Assembly: GCF_022878925.1 (NCBI RefSeq)
Contig: NZ_CP084628.1
Location: 248,001 to 312,000, forward strand
Direction: 5' to 3'
DNA from: Caballeronia sp. TF1N1
GTDB taxonomy: Bacteria; Pseudomonadota; Gammaproteobacteria; Burkholderiales; Burkholderiaceae
Length of the DNA: 64,000 bases
Part shown: positions 44,043 through 51,923 of the stretch, in pieces
Position numbering within the stretch: the first letter of the stretch is position 1
Layout of the letters: each line of letters starts with the position of its first letter
The notes under the pieces: generated by a model
The model's input: only the letters and a program-made list of their open reading frames with translations
The model's database searches: none
What the model was told of the DNA's origin: nothing
Program-made: the position numbers and the translations under genes

Positions 44043-45073
44043 AGATCGACACAAACCTCATCCCGGCAAGCGAACTCAAGGTAACTAAGCAGTCAGTTGG
44101 TGATGCAGTCGCGTTCTCCAGTACATTGCGCAGCCTCGAGCGTGACATGTGGCGCGGCGCCGCGTCGGGCAGCAAGCCAGGCGCTGCGGCGCTGCGCCTT
44201 CATTCATCGATGCGCCTCGAAGAACGCGCTCGCGTACACATGGGCGCTATCGTGCCGCACGAACGAGCGTCCGAGCTCCTTAAGGAACGAACGCGCCCGC
44301 CGGCAGACGACGGAGAGCATGAAGGTGTTGCCAACACGCCCTCTTCAGACGATCCGTCGGCTCGAAGCGACGATGTCAAACCTAATCAGTACGGCATTTC
44401 ATCCGCGGCCTCGCCATCGCCATTAGAGGCACGCGCCAGTCGGACTTCGCCGGCATGTGGGACTGAACCACGAAGACGCGCTGAAACGCTGACCCTCAGA
44501 CGCGCGCCCGACACCGATGTCCAGTTGAGCCTTCTCACTGGCGAGTCGGACACCACGCTCGCAATTCGTTGCCACGCCGACGCATCTCACGAACAGGATG
44601 CACTCGTGCGACACGCACTCGAAGCCTTTAGAAGACACGGCGCGCAGCCTTCGAAAGTCATCGTGAACGGCGTCGCACGTGAGATTGTCCACTTCGATCA
44701 ACCAATTCATACCTTGACGAACAGAGGAAAGCATGGCCATCAGCCCTATCGGCTCTACCCAGAACGTGAACACGCGCGAAAGACCACCGTTCGCATATGG
44801 CCGCCTCGGTCGCACCAGCGACAAACTCTCGATTCAATTAGCCACGCCCACATCCCTGTAGAAAAGCATGACGAATTCCGCCCAGAACGCTCGCGCCGCG
44901 ATGGCGCAAGACGAGGACATGATCACGGTCGATGCAATCGACCTGCCGATGTTCGACCCTTCTTCGAACCCGAACAGTATTTCGTCGCCCAATACGCGCT
45001 CGCTCGATCTCGTCGGCGACGTGAAGATCACGCTCGACATTCACCTTGGTTCCGCAACAACATCGATTGGTGA
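44039..45073 (+). CDS. FliK-like hook-length control protein, abnormal 3' end
   Basis: From GTG 44039 the frame gives a FliK/HrpP-like product: a disordered, proline- and charge-rich N-terminus and a small C-terminal core (DVQLSLLTGESDTTLAIRC to PSKVIVNGVAREIVHF). That core should end near 44700. Instead the frame runs on to 45073, through a 42-codon ORF and 206 bp into fliN, as Arg/His-rich text typical of out-of-phase reading. A TGA in the +1 frame lies at 44715, just before the next ribosome site. A frameshift, a lost stop or a sequencing error is likely. The functional part is about 220 residues. Confidence 0.55.
   Translation: MKIDTNLIPASELKVTKQSVGDAVAFSSTLRSLERDMWRGAASGSKPGAAALRLHSSMRLEERARVHMGAIVPHERASELLKERTRPPADDGEHEGVANTPSSDDPSARSDDVKPNQYGISSAASPSPLEARASRTSPACGTEPRRRAETLTLRRAPDTDVQLSLLTGESDTTLAIRCHADASHEQDALVRHALEAFRRHGAQPSKVIVNGVAREIVHFDQPIHTLTNRGKHGHQPYRLYPEREHARKTTVRIWPPRSHQRQTLDSISHAHIPVEKHDEFRPERSRRDGARRGHDHGRCNRPADVRPFFEPEQYFVAQYALARSRRRREDHARHSPWFRNNIDW
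44733..44861 (+). CDS. Small 42-residue ORF between fliK-like and fliN
   Basis: ATG 44733 has a good ribosome site (GAGGAAAGC) and reads MAISPIGSTQNVNTRERPPF, ending ATPTSL six bases before the fliN ATG. It fills the place where fliL and fliM normally lie but resembles neither. It may be a genuine small protein, the start of a deleted gene, or part of a disrupted fliK-fliN junction. Confidence 0.4.
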   Translation: MAISPIGSTQNVNTRERPPFAYGRLGRTSDKLSIQLATPTSL

Positions 45074-45245
45074 ACTGATGGCGCTCACGCCAGGCTCGGT
45101 CGTCGAACTTGAACGGCATCTTGGCGATCCGGTGGACGTTTTACTGAACGATCGCGTCGTTGGCCGCGCAGAAATCGTCGCCGTCGGCGACTGCTTCGGC
45201 ATCCGCATGGTCGAGATACTCAATGGCGCCCGTGGCAGCGTCTGA
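44868..45245 (+). CDS. fliN: Flagellar motor switch/C-ring protein FliN
   Basis: This 125-residue protein has the SpoA (surface presentation of antigens) core: LVGDVKITLDIHLGSATTSIGELMALTPGSVVELER, then PVDVLLNDRVVGRAEIVAVGDCFGIRMVEIL, which closely matches FliN. FliN forms the base of the C-ring and docks FliH. A canonical FliM partner is not seen in the window. ATG 44868 follows the small ORF by six bases. It overlaps fliO by 23 bp. Confidence 0.94.
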   Translation: MTNSAQNARAAMAQDEDMITVDAIDLPMFDPSSNPNSISSPNTRSLDLVGDVKITLDIHLGSATTSIGELMALTPGSVVELERHLGDPVDVLLNDRVVGRAEIVAVGDCFGIRMVEILNGARGSV

Positions 45246-45621
45246 ACTCGCGGCGAGCGCTCCGTCCGCGGCAGCCTGGCGGGGCCTCCCCCTCAAAGAC
45301 GCCGCCCAGTCCATGCATGCGCTCGGCGGAGTACTGGGGCATGACGGCGTGAGTCCGCTACGAGTCGTCGCGGCGCTCGCATCGTGTCTCTTGGTGGGCA
45401 TCGTGATCATCGTATTGATGCGGCGAAGCGGACATTTCGCCATTGCCCGGCGCAGCGCCACCGCGTCGCACGTCCGGATACTGCAAAGCGTGCGCCTCAA
45501 TTCCCGAACCACGCTCTATGTACTGGCTCATGGCGATGTGGAAATCATCATTGCCAGCGACGCAGGCGGCGTCAAGACCCTTCACACCGCTAGCTCATCG
45601 AAGCAGGAGCCAAGGCCTTGA
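45223..45621 (+). CDS. fliO: Flagellar assembly protein FliO
   Basis: This 132-residue protein has one transmembrane helix (about residues 46-66, VVAALASCLLVGIVIIVLM) and a cytoplasmic domain (ILQSVRLNSRTTLYVLAHGDVEIIIASDAGGVKTL) as in FliO, which aids FliP ring assembly. ATG 45223 overlaps fliN by 23 bp; its stop overlaps the TTG start of fliP. Confidence 0.85.
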   Translation: MAPVAASELAASAPSAAAWRGLPLKDAAQSMHALGGVLGHDGVSPLRVVAALASCLLVGIVIIVLMRRSGHFAIARRSATASHVRILQSVRLNSRTTLYVLAHGDVEIIIASDAGGVKTLHTASSSKQEPRP

Positions 45622-46406
45622 ACTTCTATCGCCTGATACATACGCTGGCGTTGTGCCTGATCGTTTGTTTTTCGTTTGCAAGCGCGCCACGAGCCGTAGC
45701 CCATGCCCGTCCTGCGCAAGCGCAGCCGCTGACTTTCTCCATCTCCGACTCCGTCAGCAAACAGTATTCGGCCGGCGACGCCACCTCGAACACCGTGCGC
45801 ATGGCCGCGCTTCTGACCGTGCTCAGCGTGGGTCCCGCGCTTGTGATTTCAATGACGGCGTTCATCCGGATCATCGTCGTGTTGTCGATGATCCGTCATG
45901 CGTTCGGCATGCCGGAAACACCGCCCACGCCGGTGCTGATCAGCCTTGCGCTCTTCCTTACCGTTTTCGCGATGTTGCCCACGCTCGAGGCCGTCAATCA
46001 CGATGCTTTTCAACCCTTCATGAGCGGCCATATCGGTCTCAATGACGCGCTGGCGCGAGGTGCCGCGCCCTTGCGCGACTTCATGCTGAGGCAAGTCCGA
46101 GACGACGAATTGAAGCTGACGTATGAGTTGTCGGGTAAAGCGCTGCCTCAGACACCTGCGGAAGTGAGCTTGTTGCAATTGACGCCGGCGTTCATCCTCA
46201 ACGAACTGCGCGTTGCATTTCAGATTGGTTTCGTCGTCTTGCTGCCGTTCTTGTTGATCGACCTCGTGGTATCGAGCGTACTGCTCTCGCTCGGAATGAT
46301 GATGGTTCCACCGGCAACGATCTCCTTGCCGCTCAAGGTGCTGATGTTCGTGCTCATCGACGGCTGGGGACTCGTGCTGCGCGGCGTCCTGGGCAGCTTC
46401 CGATGA
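45618..46406 (+). CDS. fliP: Flagellar export gate protein FliP
   Basis: This 262-residue membrane protein has a cleavable leader (to about residue 36), then TVLSVGPALVISMTAFIRIIVVLSMIRHAFGMPETPP. Further family text is FQIGFVVLLPFLLIDLVVSSVLLSLGMMMVPP, followed by LPLKVLMFVLIDGW. All match the type III export gate protein FliP/SctR. A TTG start at 45618 overlaps the fliO stop. FliQ and FliR, which complete the gate, do not follow as usual: the next gene is fliA. Confidence 0.96.
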   Translation: MNFYRLIHTLALCLIVCFSFASAPRAVAHARPAQAQPLTFSISDSVSKQYSAGDATSNTVRMAALLTVLSVGPALVISMTAFIRIIVVLSMIRHAFGMPETPPTPVLISLALFLTVFAMLPTLEAVNHDAFQPFMSGHIGLNDALARGAAPLRDFMLRQVRDDELKLTYELSGKALPQTPAEVSLLQLTPAFILNELRVAFQIGFVVLLPFLLIDLVVSSVLLSLGMMMVPPATISLPLKVLMFVLIDGWGLVLRGVLGSFR

Positions 46407-47170
46407 CGGATCCCGACAGCGAGGCCGTTACGCCTTCTGCTCGTTCGGGCGATGCGCTATTGTGGGAGCGTTTCACAGCCACGCGCTCCGTGGAGGCGCG
46501 CGAAGCCATATTTCTGCGCTACATGCCCTACGCTCGCGCGCTCGCGGCGCAGTTGTACGCCGGACGACATCGCAATGACGTGGACTTCAACGATTTCAGA
46601 CAACTTGCGTTGGTCGGCTTACTGGAAGCAATCGATCGTTTCGATAGCGTGCGGTCCGTTTCCTTCGAGACCTTCTGCACGCAACGCGTCAAGGGCGCGG
46701 TGCTGGATGGCGTGCAGAAGCTGACAGATGCACAGGAGCAGATATCGTTCATGCGGCGCGCGCAGCGTGAGCGTATTGCTTCGCTCGAAGATCGATCCGA
46801 CCGAGACATCGACGCGAAACGCGACACCTTCGACCACTTGACGCAGCTTACCGCCGGGCTCGCAATAGGTTACATGCTCGACGACACCGGCATGCTTGCC
46901 GGAGAAGAAGACAAACCAAGCCCGGCGCCTGCGCCATGGCACGGCGTGGCATGGCGACAAACGCGTGACCGTTTGCTCGACGCCGTTTCCGGCATGGTCG
47001 AACGTGATCGAAAGATCATTCAGTATCACTATTTCAACGGCATGCGTTTCGAGCAGATCGCGAACATACTAGGCATTAGCCGCGCGCGAGTCTCGCAACT
47101 GCATCACGCCGCGCTGGCACACCTGCGTGAAGAGCTCGGCGGCTCACGTCACCTCTATACGATCGGATAA
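46403..47170 (+). CDS. fliA: RNA polymerase sigma factor FliA (sigma-28 family)
   Basis: This 255-residue sigma factor has region 2 (FLRYMPYARALAAQLYAGRH, then VDFNDFRQLALVGLLEAIDRFD, SFETFCTQRVKGAVLDG) and region 4 (RDRKIIQYHYFNGMRFEQIANILGISRARVSQLHHAALAHLRE). It matches the FliA branch, which transcribes late flagellar genes. It is directly coupled to fliP by a 4-bp overlap. Its targets (filament or chemotaxis genes) are not in the window. Confidence 0.93.
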   Translation: MTDPDSEAVTPSARSGDALLWERFTATRSVEAREAIFLRYMPYARALAAQLYAGRHRNDVDFNDFRQLALVGLLEAIDRFDSVRSVSFETFCTQRVKGAVLDGVQKLTDAQEQISFMRRAQRERIASLEDRSDRDIDAKRDTFDHLTQLTAGLAIGYMLDDTGMLAGEEDKPSPAPAPWHGVAWRQTRDRLLDAVSGMVERDRKIIQYHYFNGMRFEQIANILGISRARVSQLHHAALAHLREELGGSRHLYTIG

Positions 47171-47172
47171 CA

Positions 47173-47736
47173 ATGACTGACAACCTGCCTTCGCGTTTGC
47201 ACGCGCATATCGACGAAATCAGCCATGCGCTGACACGACCGGGTATCGATGGAACACGACTGCTCCACGATGCACTAGAGCGCTTTCCCCACGACGATCG
47301 CCTATGGTTTTTTCTCGGCGCGCACCTGGCCAGCGCCGGAGACCAAGATGGAGCGCGCGACGCGTTCGTGCGCTGCCTTGCCGAAAACCCCGAGTTTCAC
47401 GCTGGTTCATTCATGCTTGGCTTTTTGGAACTCATGACTGGACACGTGGATCGAGCGAAGCATGTCTGGTACCCGCTCGATCAACTTCCCGCGCAAGATT
47501 CTTTGAAGCTTGTCGCGCAAGGCTTGACGCTGCTCACCCACGACGATCTGGACGGAGCCTCGGAACAGCTCTCGCGCGCCCTCCAGGCCAATACCGCTTT
47601 TCTGCCTTTGAACGGTTATGTGAGCGCGGTACTCGCGGGAATCGAAGAGAGCAAGGCCGACGCAGAAACCGACGGGAAGGTTTCTGCTAATCATTTGCTG
47701 CTGGCGGGCTATCTCGGCAGTGTCGCGAGACATTAA
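47173..47736 (+). CDS. TPR-repeat protein after fliA
   Basis: This 187-residue helical protein is built of tetratricopeptide-like repeats: DDRLWFFLGAHLASAGDQDGARDAFVRCLAENPEF and HDDLDGASEQLSRALQANTAF are clear units. No leader or membrane helix is seen. It starts two bases after fliA. TPR proteins of this size often serve as chaperones or scaffolds for secreted proteins, which would fit an export locus, but that is inference. Confidence 0.75.
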   Translation: MTDNLPSRLHAHIDEISHALTRPGIDGTRLLHDALERFPHDDRLWFFLGAHLASAGDQDGARDAFVRCLAENPEFHAGSFMLGFLELMTGHVDRAKHVWYPLDQLPAQDSLKLVAQGLTLLTHDDLDGASEQLSRALQANTAFLPLNGYVSAVLAGIEESKADAETDGKVSANHLLLAGYLGSVARH

Positions 47737-47748
47737 GAAGGTATGGAG

Positions 47749-48123
47749 ATGGATTCCGTGTCTACTTTGAATCAGGTCATGGCGCTGTTACGCCAGCAAG
47801 CGCGCGGACATGATCGGACGCCAAGCGGCGCCCGCCCGTTGTCCGGTGAGCCAAGCGATCCTTCGAGTCCGTTTGCACATCCGGGCGCCAAGGACGTCGG
47901 CTCCACGTTGAAGGAGAAGCTGGCCACACTGCAGGCAAGCGGAGTCACCGATGCGCACACACTCACGCGCTTCGCCGTGGAAACTGTTCTGGACCAGGCG
48001 TTCGGTCAGTCTCTGAGAAACGATCCACGATTTCAGGCGATGGTAGATGTGGTTCATCTCGCGCTCATGGACCACGAAAACGGTCGCGCGTTGTTCGAGC
48101 GTTTGTTGGCGGGGTTGGCCTGA
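47749..48123 (+). CDS. Uncharacterised protein closing the flagellar operon
   Basis: This is a 124-residue protein. ATG 47749 is chosen over 47743 because AAGAAGG lies seven bases before it. Residues 20-55 are low in hydrophobics, with many Ser/Pro/Gly (GARPLSGEPSDPSSPFAHP). The C-terminal half is helical (TLKEKLATLQASGVTD, then FQAMVDVVHLALMDHE and ALFERLLAGLA). No family is recognised. It could be an exported substrate or chaperone, given its place after fliA and the TPR gene. Confidence 0.65.
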   Translation: MDSVSTLNQVMALLRQQARGHDRTPSGARPLSGEPSDPSSPFAHPGAKDVGSTLKEKLATLQASGVTDAHTLTRFAVETVLDQAFGQSLRNDPRFQAMVDVVHLALMDHENGRALFERLLAGLA

Positions 48124-48305
48124 GCGCTGCACCCTCTGTCCGCTGCGTCGGGAAACAGTATTTCTTCTTTAATTTGATTTGTTAGATTGATCTCGCAGCG
48201 AGCCCATGAGGCAAACGCACTTTTTTCATGCGCTAGACGCATGCATCTGCCCGCTGCTCGTCTGCCGCAGCCGGAAACGGAGCACCCGCCGCGAGGAATT
48301 CGATC

Positions 48306-49154
48306 ATGGATATGCATCGCACTCAGCGCCAATTTCATCGCGCACAAGCTGCATCAGCATCGAGCTTGAAAAAGCCCGCTATCCATATGATTGCCCGCTC
48401 CCTCACCTCGACACCGGATACCCGACTCATGAACGAACGCCAGCTTCGTATCGATCTCGCTGCCGCATTCCGATGCTTCGCCCGGCTGGGCATGCACGAG
48501 GCCGTCGCGAATCATTTCAGCGCGGCCGTATCGCCAGATGGACGCAAGTTTCTAATGAACCCGAAGTGGGTGCATTTCTCGCGCATCCGCGCAAGCGACC
48601 TGCTGTTGCTCGATGCCGACGACGCCGACGACCTGGCCGGCCGCAACGATATCGATCCCACCGCGTGGGCCATCCACGGACAGCTTCACAAGCTCGCTCC
48701 GCATATCCGCGTCGCAATGCATCTGCATCCGATTCACGCTACCGCGCTCGCATGTCTCGTCGACCCGGAGATCAAGCCGGTCGAACAAAACACGGCGCGT
48801 TACTTCAATCGCGTTGCGCTCGATACGTCCTTCGGTGGCATGGCCGATACCGCGGCCGAAGGCGCGCGTCTGGCCGGCCTACTCGGTGACAAGTCGCGCT
48901 TGATGATGGGAAATCACGGCGTCATGGTGACATCTTCGACCGTTGGTGAAGCGTATGACGACATGTACACACTCGAACGCGCCTGCCAGATTCTGTGCAT
49001 GGCGTATGCAACGGGACAACCGCTGAAACTGCTGTCGCCAGAAGTCGCCGAGAAGACGGCGCGCGACTGGGAAGGCATCGCGGATTTCTCCCTCGCGCAC
49101 TTCGAAGAGATGAAGCGCATTCTGGACAACGAAGACCCGTCCTACGCCGACTGA
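48306..49154 (+). CDS. Class II aldolase/adducin family protein
   Basis: This 282-residue member of the class II aldolase family includes zinc-dependent fuculose- and ribulose-phosphate aldolases and several decarboxylases. Text includes EAVANHFSAAVSPDG, the zinc-ligand segment AMHLHPIHATALAC (His-x-His) near residue 137, and LMMGNHGVMV with the third His. ATG 48306 is preceded by GAGGAATTCGATC, a good ribosome site; ATG 48387 and 48429 (MNERQLRID) are possible internal starts, and the family usually begins near the last. It is convergent with the dehydrogenase at 49221. The substrate is unknown. Confidence 0.85.
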   Translation: MDMHRTQRQFHRAQAASASSLKKPAIHMIARSLTSTPDTRLMNERQLRIDLAAAFRCFARLGMHEAVANHFSAAVSPDGRKFLMNPKWVHFSRIRASDLLLLDADDADDLAGRNDIDPTAWAIHGQLHKLAPHIRVAMHLHPIHATALACLVDPEIKPVEQNTARYFNRVALDTSFGGMADTAAEGARLAGLLGDKSRLMMGNHGVMVTSSTVGEAYDDMYTLERACQILCMAYATGQPLKLLSPEVAEKTARDWEGIADFSLAHFEEMKRILDNEDPSYAD

Positions 49155-49220
49155 GATGAAGCCGTTTCGCGACACCGCGGCAACTCGAACGGCCTCGCCC
49201 AGCGTCGAGGCAAGTACGCT

Positions 49221-50258
49221 TCAAACGCCGACCGCAGGCTCGTAACCAATCTCTCGCTTGTCGGCGGTGATCACTCGAATGGGCTTGCCTTCGATCCACG
49301 CGCGAATATTCTCGACCGATTCGCCATAGTAGATGGCGTACGAGTCCTCGGTCACGTAACCGATGTGGGACGTCGCGATCACGTTGTTCATCGAGCGAAG
49401 GGGATGCCCGGCGGGCAGTGGCTCCATATCGTAGACATCGAGCGCCGCGCCCGCAATCTGTCCGCGCTGCAACGCGTCGATCAACGCTCGTTCGTTGACG
49501 ATGGGTCCGCGCGCCGTGTTCACCAAAAGCGCATTCGGCTTCATGGTGGCGAGTTCCGCCGCGCCTATCAGGTCTCGCGTGCGCTCCGACAAGCGGACGT
49601 GAATGGAAAGAATATCGCTTCGTGCAAGCAGTTCTTCCTTTGTCACATAGGTCGCGCCATGCTTGGCGGCCGCCTCCAGCGTCATGTTCTGGCTCCACGC
49701 AATCGTCTTCATGCCGAACGCCTGTGCCACGCGGGCGGTCACGCTGCCGGAATAACCCAGCCCGAGAAGACCGATCGTCTTGCCGTTGAGATCGCGGCCG
49801 ACCGACACTTGCCAGCCTCCTTCGCGAAACGAAGCCGCCTCGCTGGGAATGTGGCGCGCCGCCGCGAGGATGAGCGCCCAGGTGTGCTCCGCCGCAGCCG
49901 TCAACGAAGAAGCCGTCGCGCAGACCGTGATACCGAGTTGGTCGGCGGCTTCGATATCGATAGCCGCATTCCACGGCCCCGTGCTCGCAAGCAGCTTCAG
50001 GTTCCCGAGCTTCGACAGGACGTTTCGCGTAAAGCGGGTGCGCTCGCGCATGACGCAGAGAATGTCATACGGCCGAAGACGTTCGATGAGTCCCGCTTCG
50101 TCATCGATATGATCGGTGAACACATCGATTTCGGCGTGCTCTCGCAAGCCGTTCCAGTTGCCGAACTTGAGCGATGTATTCTGGAAGTCATCGAGAATGG
50201 CGATCTTGTGCATGAGCGTCGTGTCTTCGTGAGAATGTATGGAGAGCGTGTCGGTCAT
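49221..50258 (-). CDS. D-2-hydroxyacid dehydrogenase family protein
   Basis: This is a 345-residue NAD(P)-dependent dehydrogenase of the SerA/LdhA fold. The nucleotide-binding loop is GLLGLGYSGSVTARVA near residue 165. Catalytic Arg and His positions are visible in LSIHVRLSERTRD and SHIGYVTED, with NTARGPIVNERALIDAL between. ATG 50258 lies one base after the MFS stop; ATG 50213 (MHKIAILDD) better fits family starts. It is cotranscribed with the upstream MFS gene. Together they may import and oxidise (or reduce) a 2-hydroxy/2-oxo acid. Confidence 0.88.
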   Translation of the reverse strand: MTDTLSIHSHEDTTLMHKIAILDDFQNTSLKFGNWNGLREHAEIDVFTDHIDDEAGLIERLRPYDILCVMRERTRFTRNVLSKLGNLKLLASTGPWNAAIDIEAADQLGITVCATASSLTAAAEHTWALILAAARHIPSEAASFREGGWQVSVGRDLNGKTIGLLGLGYSGSVTARVAQAFGMKTIAWSQNMTLEAAAKHGATYVTKEELLARSDILSIHVRLSERTRDLIGAAELATMKPNALLVNTARGPIVNERALIDALQRGQIAGAALDVYDMEPLPAGHPLRSMNNVIATSHIGYVTEDSYAIYYGESVENIRAWIEGKPIRVITADKREIGYEPAVGV

Positions 50259-50259
50259 C

Positions 50260-51621
50260 TCAAACCGGCTTGCTTGTCTGCGGCTTGAACCCTACGAGCA
50301 TGACGATGATCCCGAGGACGAGTATCGCCGTCATCACGTAGAGGCCGCTCACGAGCGTGCCGGTCATCGTCTTGAGCCAGCCGATCACGAATGGGCTGCA
50401 AAAGCCGCTGAGCAAGCCGATGCAATTGACGAACGCAATGCTTGCCGCCGCAGCAGGCGAGCCATGAAGATAATCCGCGGCGAGCGACCAGATCAGCACG
50501 TTGGTCGCGAAGATGCCGATCGATGCGAAGGTCAGCAAGGCGACGGTCAAGGCCGGCGAGTTTGTCGGATGCGACACGAGAAGCAACGCCACCGCACCCA
50601 CGACACCGGCGCAGGCCGCGTGCCAGCGCCGTTCGAGCATGCGGTCGGAACTGCGGCTGATAGCCACCATGCCGATAGCGCCCATGGCGTAGGGAATCGT
50701 CGAAAGCCAGCCCAATTGCGAGAGGTTCGAGATGCCTGAATCTTTCATGACGGTAGGAAGCCAGAAAGTCACCGAATACGTTCCGCAGACAAACGCAAAG
50801 TCGATGAAGGCAAGCATATAGACCTTCGGGTCCGCAAGCGCATCCGCAAGGCGTCCGTGACCGCGATGTTCATTCTTGCGCTTGCGTTCGGTCTCGACGA
50901 GAAAGCCGTCGCGAAGCACTTTCTTTTCTGATTCGCTGAGCCAGCGCGCCTTGTCGATATTGTCGTCCAGCAAGAACAACGTGACGATGCCAAGCGCCAC
51001 GGCCGGCAACGCCTCGACGATATAAAGCCATTGCCATCCCGCCATGTTGGCGACATGCGCGAGTTGCGTCATCGCCCATCCCGAGACGGGACCGCCAACC
51101 AGACCCGCGACCGGAAAGCCGACCATGAAGCAGGCGATGATCACGCCGCGCCGCTTCTCCGGAAACCACGAGCTCAGATAAAAGATGACGCCTGGAAAGA
51201 AACCCGCCTCGAAGACGCCGAGCAGCAACCGCACGGCGTAGAACTCGGTGACGTTCGTCACGAACGCCGTGCACATACCGACGATTCCCCAGCAGATCAT
51301 GATGCGCGCAATCGTCTTCTTGGCGCCCACCCGCCTGAGCAACATGGCGCTCGGCACTTCCAGCAGACAGTACGAGAGAAAGAAGATGCCGGCGCCGAGG
51401 CCGTAGACGCTGTCGCTGAAACCGAGCGCGTCCTGCATCTGCAGTTTCGCAAAGCCGACATTGATGCGGTCCAGAAAAGCCACGACGTAGCAAACGAACA
51501 GCAATGGCACGATGCGAAGCGTGACGCGCAGATAGAGCGCCCGCTCTTCGGCGCTCGACGTCGAGACGGTTGATGATTCGTCGGATACCGCCGGCTCGGG
51601 TTCAACAAAGGTACGATTCAC
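50260..51621 (-). CDS. MFS transporter, anion:cation symporter (ACS) family
   Basis: This is a 453-residue permease with about 12 helices. The N-terminal FLDRINVGFAKLQM motif and the later WFPEKRRGVIIACFM segment are typical for ACS-family carboxylate/proton symporters (phthalate, glucarate, tartrate carriers). It heads a two-gene operon with the dehydrogenase. Its upstream region carries the same repeated element found before the hyuA operon at 60985, so it is likely controlled by the LysR regulator at 61057. Confidence 0.93.
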   Translation of the reverse strand: MNRTFVEPEPAVSDESSTVSTSSAEERALYLRVTLRIVPLLFVCYVVAFLDRINVGFAKLQMQDALGFSDSVYGLGAGIFFLSYCLLEVPSAMLLRRVGAKKTIARIMICWGIVGMCTAFVTNVTEFYAVRLLLGVFEAGFFPGVIFYLSSWFPEKRRGVIIACFMVGFPVAGLVGGPVSGWAMTQLAHVANMAGWQWLYIVEALPAVALGIVTLFLLDDNIDKARWLSESEKKVLRDGFLVETERKRKNEHRGHGRLADALADPKVYMLAFIDFAFVCGTYSVTFWLPTVMKDSGISNLSQLGWLSTIPYAMGAIGMVAISRSSDRMLERRWHAACAGVVGAVALLLVSHPTNSPALTVALLTFASIGIFATNVLIWSLAADYLHGSPAAAASIAFVNCIGLLSGFCSPFVIGWLKTMTGTLVSGLYVMTAILVLGIIVMLVGFKPQTSKPV

Positions 51622-51711
51622 AGCGTGTCTCCTTCGTTCGATAGTGTCTCTCTCTATCCCGACGTCTGCGCGGCTTTCAATCGGCTGCCGCTGCGCGGAA
51701 CCTTGGACCGG

Positions 51712-51801
51712 TCCAGTGTAAAGAGGCCGCGCTCAGGCGAGATAATGAAACCTTCCGATCAGGTGAGATGCGCGGGTTATATCGGTGATAACCAGTATCG
51801 A
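51712..51801 (-). promoter_or_regulatory. LysR-type operator/promoter element, copy 1
   Basis: The gap 51622-51923 holds this element. It contains the palindrome GTTATATCGGTGATAAC (51776-51792, arms GTTAT/ATAAC with T-N11-A inside), ATAATGAAACCTTC starting at 51742, and AGTGTA (51715-51720), which reads TACACT on the - strand as a -10. The same three blocks, with near-identical spacing, occur at 60985-61075. It probably drives the MFS-dehydrogenase operon leftward; activation from about -76 and -45 fits LysR architecture. Confidence 0.7.
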
Positions 51802-51923
51802 ACGTAATGACAGGCAGCGCGGATTCACTGGCTATTCGCGCTTTACAACTCACGCGCAGCCGTCGCAGAATGCGGCCTTCAGTGCTGACGTTCACGCATG
51901 ACCGCTTCCGGAGCCAGACATCG

